From assembly GCA_027531145.1 (NCBI GenBank), contig JAPZRF010000001.1, positions 124,001 to 188,000 of the forward strand: a stretch of DNA of 64,000 bases, written 5' to 3'. Within the stretch, counting starts at the first letter, position 1. Each line of letters opens with the position of its first letter. The notes beneath the pieces are model-generated. The model was not told the origin of the DNA, searched no databases, and saw nothing but the letters and a program-made list of their open reading frames with translations. This stretch comes from Brevundimonas sp. Lineage in GTDB: Bacteria > Pseudomonadota > Alphaproteobacteria > Caulobacterales > Caulobacteraceae. The position numbers and the translations under genes are program-made. Shown here one piece after another: positions 8,162-15,323 of the stretch.

Positions 8162-9171
8162 TCCCGCTCGCTCTTGAGGGGCCGATTGAGCAGGGCCTCG
8201 ATGCCGGCGTCGACCGCCGTCTCCCCGGCCAGAACCGCCGCCACCAACTGGCAGATCGGCATGTCGACCCCGAGCCGCGCCGCCAGGTCGCGAACCGCTG
8301 GGGCGCTCTCGAAGCCCTCGGCCACCGAGCGCTTGCCGGCCAGGGCCTCCGCCACCGTCTGCCCCTGCCCCAGAGCCAGGCCGAGGCTCATATTGCGCGA
8401 CTGCGGGCTGGAGCAGGTCAGCACCAGATCGCCGAGACCGCACAGGCCGGCAATGGTCTCGGCCCGGCCTCCCAGCGCCACCCCCAGCCGGGTCATTTCG
8501 GCGAAGCCGCGGGTGATAACGGCCGCATGGGCGCTGCGGCCCAGCTTCCGCCCCTCGACGATGCCGCAGGCGATGGCCAGCACATTCTTGACCGCCCCGC
8601 CGGCCTCGGCCCCGATCAGATCGTCCACGAGGTAGCAACGGAAGGCGGGCGAGGAGAGGGTCTCCATCAGGGTCTGGCCGAGGGCCTCCCCGGCGCAGGC
8701 CAGGGTCACCGCCCCCGGGAGGCCGCGCGCCACCTCGCCGGCGAAGCTGGGGCCCGACAGCACCGCCGCCGGCGCGTCGGGCAGGGTCTCGGCCAGCACC
8801 TCGGTCATCAGCTTCAGCGAGCCGCGCTCGATGCCCTTGGAGCACAGCACCACCGGCGCGCCCGGCCGGGCGAAGGGGGCGAAGGCAGTCAGGGTCGCGC
8901 GCAGGTGCTGGGCCGGCGGCACGGCGAGGATCAGGTCGCAGCCAGACAGGTCAGCCAGGTCCCCGGTCGGCCGGATGCGGTCGCTCAGCGGCACATCCGG
9001 CAGGAAGGCGTCATTGATCCGCCGTGCCGTGATGGACTCGACCACCTCTGGCTCGCGCGCCTGCAGCATCACCTCCAGCCCGGCGGCGGCGCACACCTGG
9101 GCCAGGGCCGTGCCCCAGGCCCCGGCGCCGATCACCCCGGCGCGTTGCCCGGCGCGTTGAATGTCGCTCAT
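8158..9171 (-). CDS. gpsA: Glycerol-3-phosphate dehydrogenase [NAD(P)+]
   Basis: GpsA reduces dihydroxyacetone phosphate to sn-glycerol-3-phosphate for phospholipid synthesis. The 337-residue protein starts with the nucleotide loop [19 protein letters not shown], has [15 protein letters not shown] and [19 protein letters not shown], and the substrate-site Lys in [15 protein letters not shown]. Length agrees with the family. The [18 protein letters not shown] signature lies near residue 250. It lies 19 bases after tsaD and overlaps the Rieske gene, so it sits in the middle of a three-gene unit. The tsaD-gpsA neighbourhood is common in alphaproteobacteria. Confidence 0.96.
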   Translation of the reverse strand: MSDIQRAGQRAGVIGAGAWGTALAQVCAAAGLEVMLQAREPEVVESITARRINDAFLPDVPLSDRIRPTGDLADLSGCDLILAVPPAQHLRATLTAFAPFARPGAPVVLCSKGIERGSLKLMTEVLAETLPDAPAAVLSGPSFAGEVARGLPGAVTLACAGEALGQTLMETLSSPAFRCYLVDDLIGAEAGGAVKNVLAIACGIVEGRKLGRSAHAAVITRGFAEMTRLGVALGGRAETIAGLCGLGDLVLTCSSPQSRNMSLGLALGQGQTVAEALAGKRSVAEGFESAPAVRDLAARLGVDMPICQLVAAVLAGETAVDAGIEALLNRPLKSERE

Positions 9172-9190
9172 CGTCCCTCCCCGGCGATGG

Positions 9191-10312
9191 TCATGCCTTG
9201 GCCCCCTTTCGTCCCGCGCCCGAGCTGGGCCGGGCCAGTGCCGCCGCCTCGTCCAGCGGCCAGCGCGGGCGCGCCACCGCGTCGATGTCCGAGTGCTCGC
9301 CGCGCGCCAGCCGTTCCGCCCCGGCCAGGGCGATCATGGCGGCATTGTCGGTGCAATAGGCCAGCGGCGGGGCGACGAAGCGGAAACCGTGCCGCCACGC
9401 AGCCGCCTCCAGCTGCGCCCGCACCGTGCGGTTGGCGGCCACCCCGCCGGCGACGACGAATAGCCGGCTGTCGTGCGGCCAGGCCTGCATGGCCCGCTCG
9501 GAGCGCTCGGCCAGCTGGCGGGCGATCGCCGCCTGCACCGCATCGGCCAGATCGGCCCGGTCCTGATCGGTCTCGCAGGCCTGGGCCTGGCGGAAGGCGG
9601 CGGTCTTCAGCCCCGAGAAGGAGAAGTCGCAGTCCTTCTCCCCGACCCGGGCGCGCGGCAGGGCGAAGCAGCCGCCGTCGCCGGTCGCCGCCAGCCGCTC
9701 CAGCGCCGGCCCGCCGGGGTAGCCGAGGCCCAGCGCCTTGGCGATCTTGTCGAAGGCCTCGCCGGCGGCGTCATCGATGGTCGCGCCCAGCCGCGCCACC
9801 TCGCCCACGCCGCGCACCTCCAGCAGCTGGCAGTGGCCGCCGGACACAAGCAGCAGCAGGAACGGATAGGGCACCTCGGCCCCCAGCCGGGCCGAGACCG
9901 CATGGCCCTCCAGATGGTTGACCGCGATCAGCGGCAGGCCACGCGCCAGCGCCGCCGCCTTGCCAAAGCTGAGGCCGACCATGACCCCGCCGACCAGTCC
10001 CGGCCCGGCGGTGGCCGCCACCCCGGTCAGCCCGTCCCAGCCGACCCCGGCCTCGGCCAGCGCCCGCTGCACGGTCGGGGCGATGATCTCCACATGGCTG
10101 CGGGCGGCGATCTCGGGCACCACCCCACCATAGGGGGCGTGGTCGACGGTCTGGCTGTGCACGATCGAGGACAGCACCGTGGCCGCCCCGGCCGCGTCCA
10201 GCCGCACCACCGCCGCGGCGGTCTCGTCGCAGCTCGTCTCGATCCCCAGGACGACGAGGTCGCCCGTGGTTGCCGCGGGCCCGGCCGTGCGATAGTCCGC
10301 GTGCGAACTCAT
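9191..10312 (-). CDS. tsaD: tRNA N6-threonylcarbamoyladenosine synthase subunit TsaD
   Basis: TsaD transfers threonylcarbamoyl from its AMP adduct to A37 of tRNAs that read ANN codons, together with TsaB and TsaE. The 373-residue ASKHA-fold protein has the N-terminal [15 protein letters not shown], the metal-binding [12 protein letters not shown] with its two His, [14 protein letters not shown], the FSFSGLKTA stretch and the late [13 protein letters not shown] motif. It has about 17 extra N-terminal residues before [12 protein letters not shown] compared with shorter family members, so a later start cannot be ruled out. It is divergent from hemC with 91 bases between, a conserved arrangement. 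Confidence 0.95.
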   Translation of the reverse strand: MSSHADYRTAGPAATTGDLVVLGIETSCDETAAAVVRLDAAGAATVLSSIVHSQTVDHAPYGGVVPEIAARSHVEIIAPTVQRALAEAGVGWDGLTGVAATAGPGLVGGVMVGLSFGKAAALARGLPLIAVNHLEGHAVSARLGAEVPYPFLLLLVSGGHCQLLEVRGVGEVARLGATIDDAAGEAFDKIAKALGLGYPGGPALERLAATGDGGCFALPRARVGEKDCDFSFSGLKTAAFRQAQACETDQDRADLADAVQAAIARQLAERSERAMQAWPHDSRLFVVAGGVAANRTVRAQLEAAAWRHGFRFVAPPLAYCTDNAAMIALAGAERLARGEHSDIDAVARPRWPLDEAAALARPSSGAGRKGAKA

Positions 10313-10403
10313 GGGGCGTCAGGTAGCCCCCGCCGCGGCACGGCGCAATCGGCGTCGCCCCGCCTGACCCCGTCCCGCTCCAGCCCCCGGCTCCCGACCG
10401 CCC

Positions 10404-11339
10404 ATGCCGCTTCTCCGCCTCGGAACCCGCCGCTCCCGTCTGGCGCTGGCCCAGTCCGGCATGATGCAGCGCGCCATCGGCCGGGCCCTGGGCGTGCCCG
10501 AGGCCGACATCGTGCACGAGATCCCGCTGGTCGAGATCGTCACCACCGGTGACCGCATCCAGGACCGCCGCCTGCTCGAGGTCGGGGGCAAGGCCCTGTT
10601 CACGAAGGAGATCGAGGCCGCCCTGCTGGCCGGCGAGGTCGATCTGGCGGTGCATTCCATGAAGGACGTGCCGGCCGAGATGCCGCCCGGCCTGGCCCTC
10701 GCCGCCATCCCCGAGCGCGAGGATTCCCGCGACGCCTTCCTCAGCCCCCTGGCGTCCGGCTTCGACGCCCTGCCGCAGGGGGCGCGGCTGGGCACCGCCA
10801 GCCTGCGCCGCCAGGCCCAGGCCCTCACCCTGCGCCCGGACCTGAAGGTCGAGATGCTGCGCGGCAATGTCGACACCCGGCTGGCCCGGCTGAAGGCCGG
10901 CGACTTCGACGCCATCCTGCTGGCCGTGTCCGGCCTCAACCGGCTGGGCTTCACCGATCAAATCACGGAACGCCTCGACACCGACGCCTTCCTGCCCGCC
11001 CCGGGCCAGGGCGCGCTGGCCCTGCAGACCCGCAGCGAGGACACGGACGCCGCCTGGGCGCGGGCCCTGAACCATGCCGACACCGCCGTCGCCGTCGCCG
11101 CCGAGCGCGGCGCCATGCGGGCGCTGGAGGGCTCGTGCCGCACCGCCGTCGGGGCCCACGCCGTGCTCGCCGACGGCCGCCTGACCCTGACCGCCGAGAT
11201 CCTCGCCCCCGACGGCTCGGCCCGCTGGCGCCGCCGGGGCGTGCTCGACCTCGTCCCCGGTGCCGACCCTGACGCCTTCGGCGCGGCCCTGGGCGAGCAG
11301 GTGCGCGCCGCCGCCGGCGACCAGGCGATCGCGCTCTGA
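10404..11339 (+). CDS. hemC: Hydroxymethylbilane synthase (porphobilinogen deaminase)
   Basis: HemC joins four porphobilinogens into hydroxymethylbilane in heme synthesis. The 311-residue protein shows LRLGTRRSRLALAQS at the start, FTKEIEAALLAGEVDLAVHS with MKDVP following, RRQAQ and MLRGNVDTRLARL for substrate binding, and the dipyrromethane-cofactor Cys in LEGSCRTAVGAHA. Length and motif spacing are standard. It is followed after a single base by hemD, so the two probably form an operon, and both supply heme for the cytochrome oxidase genes elsewhere in this window. Confidence 0.96.
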   Translation: MPLLRLGTRRSRLALAQSGMMQRAIGRALGVPEADIVHEIPLVEIVTTGDRIQDRRLLEVGGKALFTKEIEAALLAGEVDLAVHSMKDVPAEMPPGLALAAIPEREDSRDAFLSPLASGFDALPQGARLGTASLRRQAQALTLRPDLKVEMLRGNVDTRLARLKAGDFDAILLAVSGLNRLGFTDQITERLDTDAFLPAPGQGALALQTRSEDTDAAWARALNHADTAVAVAAERGAMRALEGSCRTAVGAHAVLADGRLTLTAEILAPDGSARWRRRGVLDLVPGADPDAFGAALGEQVRAAAGDQAIAL

Positions 11340-11340
11340 C

Positions 11341-12132
11341 ATGGCCCGGCCCGGCCGGATCTGGCTGACGCGCAGCCGGCCCGGGGCCGAGGCCGACGCC
11401 GCCGCCCTCGCGGCCCTCGGCCATGACCCCCTGATCGATCCGGTGCTGGAGATCGTCCCGGTCCCGGCCACGGTCGATCTGGCGCCCGTCGCCGCCGTCG
11501 CCGCGACCAGCGCCGCCGCCGTCCGGGCCCTCGCCGCCCTGACCCCGCGCCGCGACCGGCCGCTGTTCGCCGTCGGCGACGCCACCGCCGCCACCGCCCG
11601 AGCGGCCGGCTTCGAAGACATCGACGCCGGGGACGAGACCGACGAGGACGCAGGCGGGGGGGACGCAGGCGGGGGCGACGCCGCCGCCCTCGCCGCCCGC
11701 CTCGTCCGCGCCGCTCCGCCGGGCCGCGCCCCCTGGCCGGTCCCCTGGCCGGTCCTGTGGCCGCGCGGGCGCGAGGTCGCCGCCGACCTGGCCGCCCTCG
11801 CCTTCGCCCTCGCCCCCGGCCGGGTCGAGATCCGCCCCGTGGTCGTCTACGCCGCCGAGCCGCGCCGCCCGGACGCGGCCCTCGCCGCCGTCGCCGCCGG
11901 TCAGGTCGCCGCCGTCCTGCTGCACTCGCCGCGCGGGGCCCGCGCCGCCGCGGCGGCACTTCAGGCCGCCGGCCTCCCCCCGCCCCCGGCCATCGCCCTG
12001 TCCCCCGCCGTCGCCGCCGCCTGGCCCGGCCCGGTCCTCGCCGTCGCCGCCCGCCCCGACGCGGCGGCCCTGAGGGACGCGTTGGGCCGCGCCCACGCCG
12101 ACGCGCTTGGCAAGCCCCGCCCGCGGGTGTAG
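11341..12132 (+). CDS. hemD: Uroporphyrinogen-III synthase
   Basis: This protein of 263 residues starts at the ATG one base after the hemC stop. HemD sequences are poorly conserved. Here the identification rests on position, length, the opening GRIWLTRSRPGAEADAAALAALGHD and the late LLHSPRGARAAAAAL, both matching the HemD fold. It closes and inverts ring D of hydroxymethylbilane. The middle is very Ala-rich and contains two short DNA tandem repeats, coding DAGGG-DAGGG near residue 105 and WPVPWPVLWP near residue 135, which look like expanded linker rather than fold. Sequence is unusually GC-rich even for this genome. Confidence 0.85.
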   Translation: MARPGRIWLTRSRPGAEADAAALAALGHDPLIDPVLEIVPVPATVDLAPVAAVAATSAAAVRALAALTPRRDRPLFAVGDATAATARAAGFEDIDAGDETDEDAGGGDAGGGDAAALAARLVRAAPPGRAPWPVPWPVLWPRGREVAADLAALAFALAPGRVEIRPVVVYAAEPRRPDAALAAVAAGQVAAVLLHSPRGARAAAAALQAAGLPPPPAIALSPAVAAAWPGPVLAVAARPDAAALRDALGRAHADALGKPRPRV

Positions 12133-12152
12133 GGAACCCGCCTTCCCACCGG

Positions 12153-12228
12153 GCCGCTTTAGCTCAGCCGGTAGAGCACCTCATTCGTAATGAGGGGGTC
12201 GCGTGTTCGAGTCACGCAAGCGGCACCA
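12153..12228 (+). tRNA. tRNA-Thr (anticodon CGT)
   Basis: A full cloverleaf folds. The acceptor stem GCCGCTT/AAGCGGC is perfect, the D-stem is GCTC/GAGC, and the anticodon stem CCTCA/TGAGG encloses loop TTCGTAA with anticodon CGT. The T-arm is GCGTG-TTCGAGT-CACGC, discriminator A precedes an encoded CCA, and a T6 run follows at once. It reads ACG. The accessory toxin-antitoxin segment begins directly downstream. Confidence 0.98.
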
Positions 12229-12308
12229 TTTTTTCTGATCACTGGCGTGTCTCAGCGGGCGGAAGAAGAGTGCGTGACTGAGACATCGGCGCGCAGACAG
12301 CGTCCAGC
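12229..12308. other. Short spacer after tRNA-Thr with inverted repeat
   Basis: After the T-run that follows the tRNA, the perfect 8-bp inverted repeat TGTCTCAG (12248-12255) and CTGAGACA (12278-12285) is separated by 22 bases. It precedes the convergent end of the yhaV toxin gene. It may be a terminator stem or the edge of the accessory segment. Confidence 0.4.
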
Positions 12309-12776
12309 CTAGGTGACGTCCCTCAGGAGCTCTTGCCAGCTAGTTGGCGGATCGCCCCTCGCCAACCGGCTCTTGAAGACTGCGTAGACGTCGGTCCGGG
12401 CCCCAGCCTTCCGCAGTGTGTTCTCGTCATTAACCCACACGTAGATGATCATCTTCGCCTTGGAGTCGAACCGGAAGAAGAGCCGGAAGCGCTGCAAGAA
12501 CTTCGCGCGTCGCCAGTGGCGGTGCGCGGGTCCCATCGTGTTGCCAAGCTGATAGGCCGCCGCGTTCGGGTCAGCCGGCACCTCGCTGGAGATGATATCG
12601 ACGAGACGTTTGAACAGTTTGGCCTTCGGATGTCTGGAATAGCCCGTGGGATCGACTGCCTTCAAATGAGCGACGTCATCTCGCAGGCTCTCGAAGTCCC
12701 CCCTGAAGCAGTCATGCATGAACAGCTCCCAACCGTTGACAACTGCGAACGGCGTCGGATGGGGAGGCTTGACCAT
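12309..12776 (-). CDS. yhaV: YhaV-family ribonuclease toxin
   Basis: The 155-residue protein matches E. coli YhaV (154 residues) along its length by eye: VNGWELFMHDCF at the start, the central RLFFRFDSKAKMIIYVWVND, NDENTLRKAGARTDVYAVF, and the final LARGDPPTSWQELL. YhaV is a RelE-fold mRNA interferase of the type II PrlF-YhaV toxin-antitoxin system. The start overlaps the stop of an upstream helix-turn-helix gene by one base (TGATG), with the strong site GGAAGGGGGG upstream. In E. coli the antitoxin gene prlF is directly upstream; here it lies on the other side of the HTH gene and is divergent. Base composition is less GC-rich than neighbours, consistent with transfer. Confidence 0.9.
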   Translation of the reverse strand: MVKPPHPTPFAVVNGWELFMHDCFRGDFESLRDDVAHLKAVDPTGYSRHPKAKLFKRLVDIISSEVPADPNAAAYQLGNTMGPAHRHWRRAKFLQRFRLFFRFDSKAKMIIYVWVNDENTLRKAGARTDVYAVFKSRLARGDPPTSWQELLRDVT

Positions 12777-13267
12777 CAGCCCCCCTTCCGACGCACGCCG
12801 GAGGGCCGGGTCGCCGTGCGCCTCGCGGCTTCGGCGTCAAGCTCCGCCTGCTTCATATCAGCTACGATCGCCTCGAGGCGTCTCACCAGCGGTGTCAGGT
12901 CGTAGCGGTTGGAAGTCTGTCCCCCCGATGCCGACCGGCGGGCCTCGCTGACGATCAGCTTTTCGTCCTGGAGGCGCTTCAAGCTTCGCTGGATTGTCTT
13001 CTGGGACACGCCCAAGCGCTCCGCCAAGGCGCGCTTCGACGGCCAAGGTTGGGATTCCGGCGCCCACCAGTAGTCGATCAGGCAGATCAGGGTGGCCAGA
13101 TCGGTCGCGCCGATGTGGAGCCGGGGGAGGCCCTTTAGCAAAGCGGAGGGAATGACAGTCCAGCCCATATCGAGGCTGGTCCGCCACTTTATGCGCAAGG
13201 TCTTCTCGCTCTCGCGCGCCTTGGGCGTGTCAGCGGCCCCTGCCGGGGGGGTTGCGGTATCGGTCAT
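12776..13267 (-). CDS. Helix-turn-helix protein coupled to yhaV
   Basis: This protein of about 163 residues from ATG 13267 (in-frame starts further up reach 13387, none with a clear ribosome-binding site) has a winged-helix core. The segment WPSKRALAERLGVSQKTIQR followed by SLKRLQDEKLIVSEAR is a good HTH, preceded by ATDLATLICLIDYWWAPESQ as in replication-initiator or DnaD-like regulators. A charged helical tail (ADMKQAELDAEAARR) follows. Its stop overlaps the toxin start, so both are made from one mRNA. The likely role is transcriptional control of the module, perhaps with PrlF, or a third component of the toxin-antitoxin system. The function is inferred only from fold and place. Confidence 0.75.
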   Translation of the reverse strand: MTDTATPPAGAADTPKARESEKTLRIKWRTSLDMGWTVIPSALLKGLPRLHIGATDLATLICLIDYWWAPESQPWPSKRALAERLGVSQKTIQRSLKRLQDEKLIVSEARRSASGGQTSNRYDLTPLVRRLEAIVADMKQAELDAEAARRTATRPSGVRRKGG

Positions 13268-13502
13268 GGGCGCAATATGGTCTGCTCGATCGCCCGAATA
13301 AAGGGTCGCGCGAGCTTGGTCCCGGGTCGGTTTTGACATGGGGGCCGGGACACTCATGTCCAGGGCCCGGTGACGTAGGCGTCCCACGAAACAGCAACAT
13401 TAGTTGCAGCACCCATGGTGTTAAGGACCATAGTACGTAGAAGCCCCTGGTCAGGATTGTCTTGGTATAGGCGGCTGCTTGGGACGTACTAAAATACGTT
13501 CC
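13268..13502. promoter_or_regulatory. Divergent control region of the HTH-yhaV / prlF module
   Basis: Three palindromes lie between the divergent genes. A long imperfect one at about 13340-13367 is centred on GGACA-CTCA-TGTCC. GCAAC-ATTA-GTTGC is at 13394-13407. GGGACGTA-CTAAAA-TACGTTCC at 13481-13502 has 7 of 8 positions paired and abuts the prlF ATG. A further TACGTA is at 13434-13439. The last palindrome is placed as an autoregulatory operator would be, covering the prlF promoter or start. Confidence 0.6.
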
Positions 13503-13862
13503 ATGGTAAAGGGTGCAGTCAGTTTCGAGGGTTCGGTGACCACCACCGGCAGGTCCGAGGCGGTCCGCCTTGAGAAGGCGTTTTTCCGTGCCCATCCGGA
13601 ATTCCGTCAGAAGGCGCGCGTGCGCGCGCAAGCGGTCGGCGAGGGCCATGTGCTCGTCTCCTTGGCCGAGCCCTCGATATCCGCAGCTGATGAGATCGAT
13701 CCCGTAGTGTCCGCCTATCTCGCCTTTCTCGAGAGGGATATGGTGAGCCACCCTGAACGGCTGTCTCTGCTGTCCAGCGCGGACCTCGCAGCCGCTTTCG
13801 ACCTTGTGAGCGAGGTCGAAGTGTCCGACGAGGACACCCTTCCTGACGACACCACGATCTAA
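13503..13862 (+). CDS. prlF: PrlF/SohA-like antitoxin
   Basis: This acidic protein of 119 residues resembles PrlF by eye. An AbrB-like swapped-hairpin segment is at the start (SVTTTGRSEAVRLEKAFFR then GHVLVSLAEPS). A C-terminal half follows with AYLAFLERDMVSHPERL and the acidic end SEVEVSDEDTLPDD, which parallels E. coli PrlF AFLRFLDADIQNNPQKT and NIDDEIGDDE. It would neutralise YhaV and repress the module. ATG 13503 is preferred over the TTG at 13479, because the latter lies upstream of the palindrome and neither has a strong ribosome-binding site. The unusual point is its placement: divergent and about 700 bp from the toxin start. Confidence 0.78.
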   Translation: MVKGAVSFEGSVTTTGRSEAVRLEKAFFRAHPEFRQKARVRAQAVGEGHVLVSLAEPSISAADEIDPVVSAYLAFLERDMVSHPERLSLLSSADLAAAFDLVSEVEVSDEDTLPDDTTI

Positions 13863-13998
13863 GGCGATCACCGGGCATTGCTACAGCTGTGAGCGAAGGA
13901 CGCCTCGCCATAGCTGCATCGAACCTCGGGCTACGCTCGCGCTTCGCGTGAACCCAGCCGAGGGGCTACCGCTTGGCACCCACTGTCTTCACCCCCCC
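13863..13998. other. Spacer after prlF with hairpin
   Basis: No gene is seen. A CCTCGGGCT...AGCCGAGG inverted repeat near 13924-13965 encloses GCGCTTCGCG and may act as a terminator for prlF, though no T-run follows. Confidence 0.35.
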
Positions 13999-14490
13999 TC
14001 ACCCCGCCCCCACCTTCTCCCCCAGCCACGCCGCCATCGTCTCGTAGTCGCCCTCGACCGCGCGGCGTTCCGGCATCCCGATCATCTCGCGCAGGCCGCC
14101 GGTCGGGCTGCGGTGCAGGTTGTGGTTGCTGTCGGGAAAGGTGCGGACGGTCAGGTCGGCGCGGGGGTTGGGCCCCATCGTGCGGGCGTAGAGGGCGGCG
14201 GTGCTGCGCCAGTCAACGCGGGTGTCGCGTTCGCCGAACAGGGCCAGCACCGGGACCGTGATCCGCGACAGCAGGGCCTCGAAGTCCGGCACATAGACCC
14301 TCAGGCCGCTGGCCGCGTCGACGGTGTAGACGCCGCTGCGGTAGCGCGCCTGGTCGGCCAGATAGCCTGCCTCGTCCCGGAGGGCGCCGAGCCAGTCGAG
14401 GTCGCGGCCGGCTTCCGCCTCGACGATGTCGATGAAGTCCCGGGTCGAGCGTCGGGTCGGATTGTAGAAGCGCTCGATTTGGTTGAACAT
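13999..14490 (-). pseudogene. C-terminal half of an alpha/beta hydrolase (truncated)
   Basis: The open frame gives about 163 residues (178 from an upstream start at 14535). It contains the second half of an alpha/beta hydrolase: ITVPVLALFGERDTRVDW with the acid of the triad and TFPDSNHNLHR with the catalytic His. The first half, with oxyanion motif and Ser elbow, is missing, so the product could not be catalytic. The break lies near 14490, next to an unrelated divergent membrane gene. A second, more decayed piece of the same hydrolase occurs at 15134-15237. Confidence 0.7.
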
Positions 14491-14534
14491 CCTGGTCCTG
14501 GCGCAATCTACGCTGTGGGCGATGGGGGCCGACA

Positions 14535-14909
14535 ATGGAAACGACAGTCAGGATGGCCTGGGGACTGCTCGCACTGGCGCACCTGTCGCCCGCAGCGGTG
14601 GCAATCCTGCCGTCGCTGGTCGAGCGGCTCTATGGCGTATCACCGACCGGCGATCTCGGGGTGTTGATCGCACACCGGGGCGCATTGTTCCTCGCGATCT
14701 TTGCGGCCTGCGTGCTTGCTGTTTTCGACCCGCCAGCACGACGCGCGCTCGGCATCGTTGTTGCGACCAGCGTCATCGGGTTCCTTGTCCTCTATCTGCG
14801 CGCCGGTGCGCCATCGGGTCCCTTGCGGACGATAGCGATCGTGGATGCCGCAGCGCTATTGCCCCTGGCTTTTGTCATTGTAGCCGCATGGCGACCCCAG
14901 GTGGCGTAG
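14535..14909 (+). CDS. Small four-helix membrane protein of unknown function
   Basis: This 124-residue hydrophobic protein has four likely membrane helices (about residues 5-28, 45-64, 70-88 and 98-118). The motif GDLGVLIAHRGALFLAIFA resembles a small membrane family found in sphingomonads and caulobacters whose members are sometimes mislabelled phosphopantetheine adenylyltransferase; nothing here resembles that enzyme. It starts next to the break in the hydrolase remnant and lies between the two hydrolase fragments. Codon use is less GC3-biased than in core genes, which fits an acquired or relaxed gene. Confidence 0.6.
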   Translation: METTVRMAWGLLALAHLSPAAVAILPSLVERLYGVSPTGDLGVLIAHRGALFLAIFAACVLAVFDPPARRALGIVVATSVIGFLVLYLRAGAPSGPLRTIAIVDAAALLPLAFVIVAAWRPQVA

Positions 14910-15133
14910 AACAGAAACTCCCAACACCTGCCCGAGGCATACATAGAACAGCGGTCAGCGGCCGTTCTGTCGGTCAATGTGCCCTGATAACAGGCATCCG
15001 CCTGCCATCCCTGCGTACGCGGCGGCGGCGGTCAGGCAAATGGCGCTGCGCAGTTCCGGACGCCAGAGCGCCTCGCCGATCTCCGCGACCTGAGAACAGC
15101 GAATGTCCAGCATGCTGAGGAACGCGGCCGCCA
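14910..15133. other. Non-coding or decayed stretch
   Basis: No supportable gene is present. A leftward open frame (14955-15203) includes a short hydrophobic segment (ICLTAAAAYAGMAGGCLL) but lacks a start context and family resemblance. It may be the end of a decayed gene. Confidence 0.4.
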
Positions 15134-15237
15134 CGCGCGGCACTCCGGCCTGTCGATCATCTCTCGCAGGCCGTCGGTCCGGCTGCGGTGCTGCGCCAGT
15201 CAACGCGGCGGTCGCGCTCGCCGATCAAGGCCCCGCT
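15134..15237 (-). pseudogene. Second decayed fragment of the truncated hydrolase
   Basis: Bases 15153-15190 align with 14079-14116, and 15186-15237 align with about 14198-14250, with many point differences. The two matching blocks are joined by an 88-bp deletion whose ends share GCGGTG, the mark of slippage between short direct repeats. The fragment has no open frame of use. Confidence 0.7.
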
Positions 15238-15254
15238 CCGCCCCTCCTCGCTTG

Positions 15255-15280
15255 AAGATATAAGCATATCTTTATATGAC
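15255..15280. promoter_or_regulatory. AT-rich palindromic operator upstream of metK
   Basis: A perfect inverted repeat AAGATAT-AAGC-ATATCTT at 15255-15272 overlaps a second symmetry, ATATAA...TTATAT, that runs to 15278. In this very GC-rich genome such an island stands out. It resembles the operators predicted for ArsR-family SAM/SAH-sensing regulators (SahR or SamR type) upstream of metK in other Proteobacteria; the regulator is not in the window. Confidence 0.55.
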
Positions 15281-15323
15281 CGTTTCACACATGGCGGTCG
15301 CCATCGCAGCGCTGGAGCTATCC

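Noticed and set aside
12718..13301. Plus-strand open frames across the HTH gene
   Set aside because: They are antisense to the HTH and yhaV genes and have no recognisable domain.
14955..15203. 82-codon leftward open frame with a hydrophobic patch
   Set aside because: It overlaps the decayed hydrolase fragment, has no ribosome-binding site and matches no family I know.
12229..15275. Search for an att duplicate of the tRNA-Thr 3' end
   Set aside because: I found no second copy of the tRNA tail (AAGCGGCACCA or GTCACGCAAGC) and no integrase, so island boundaries are not claimed.
15134..15323. SAM riboswitch upstream of metK
   Set aside because: The leader between the AT-rich palindrome and the start is only about 50 bases and shows no SAM-II or other aptamer pattern; a protein operator explains the sequence better.
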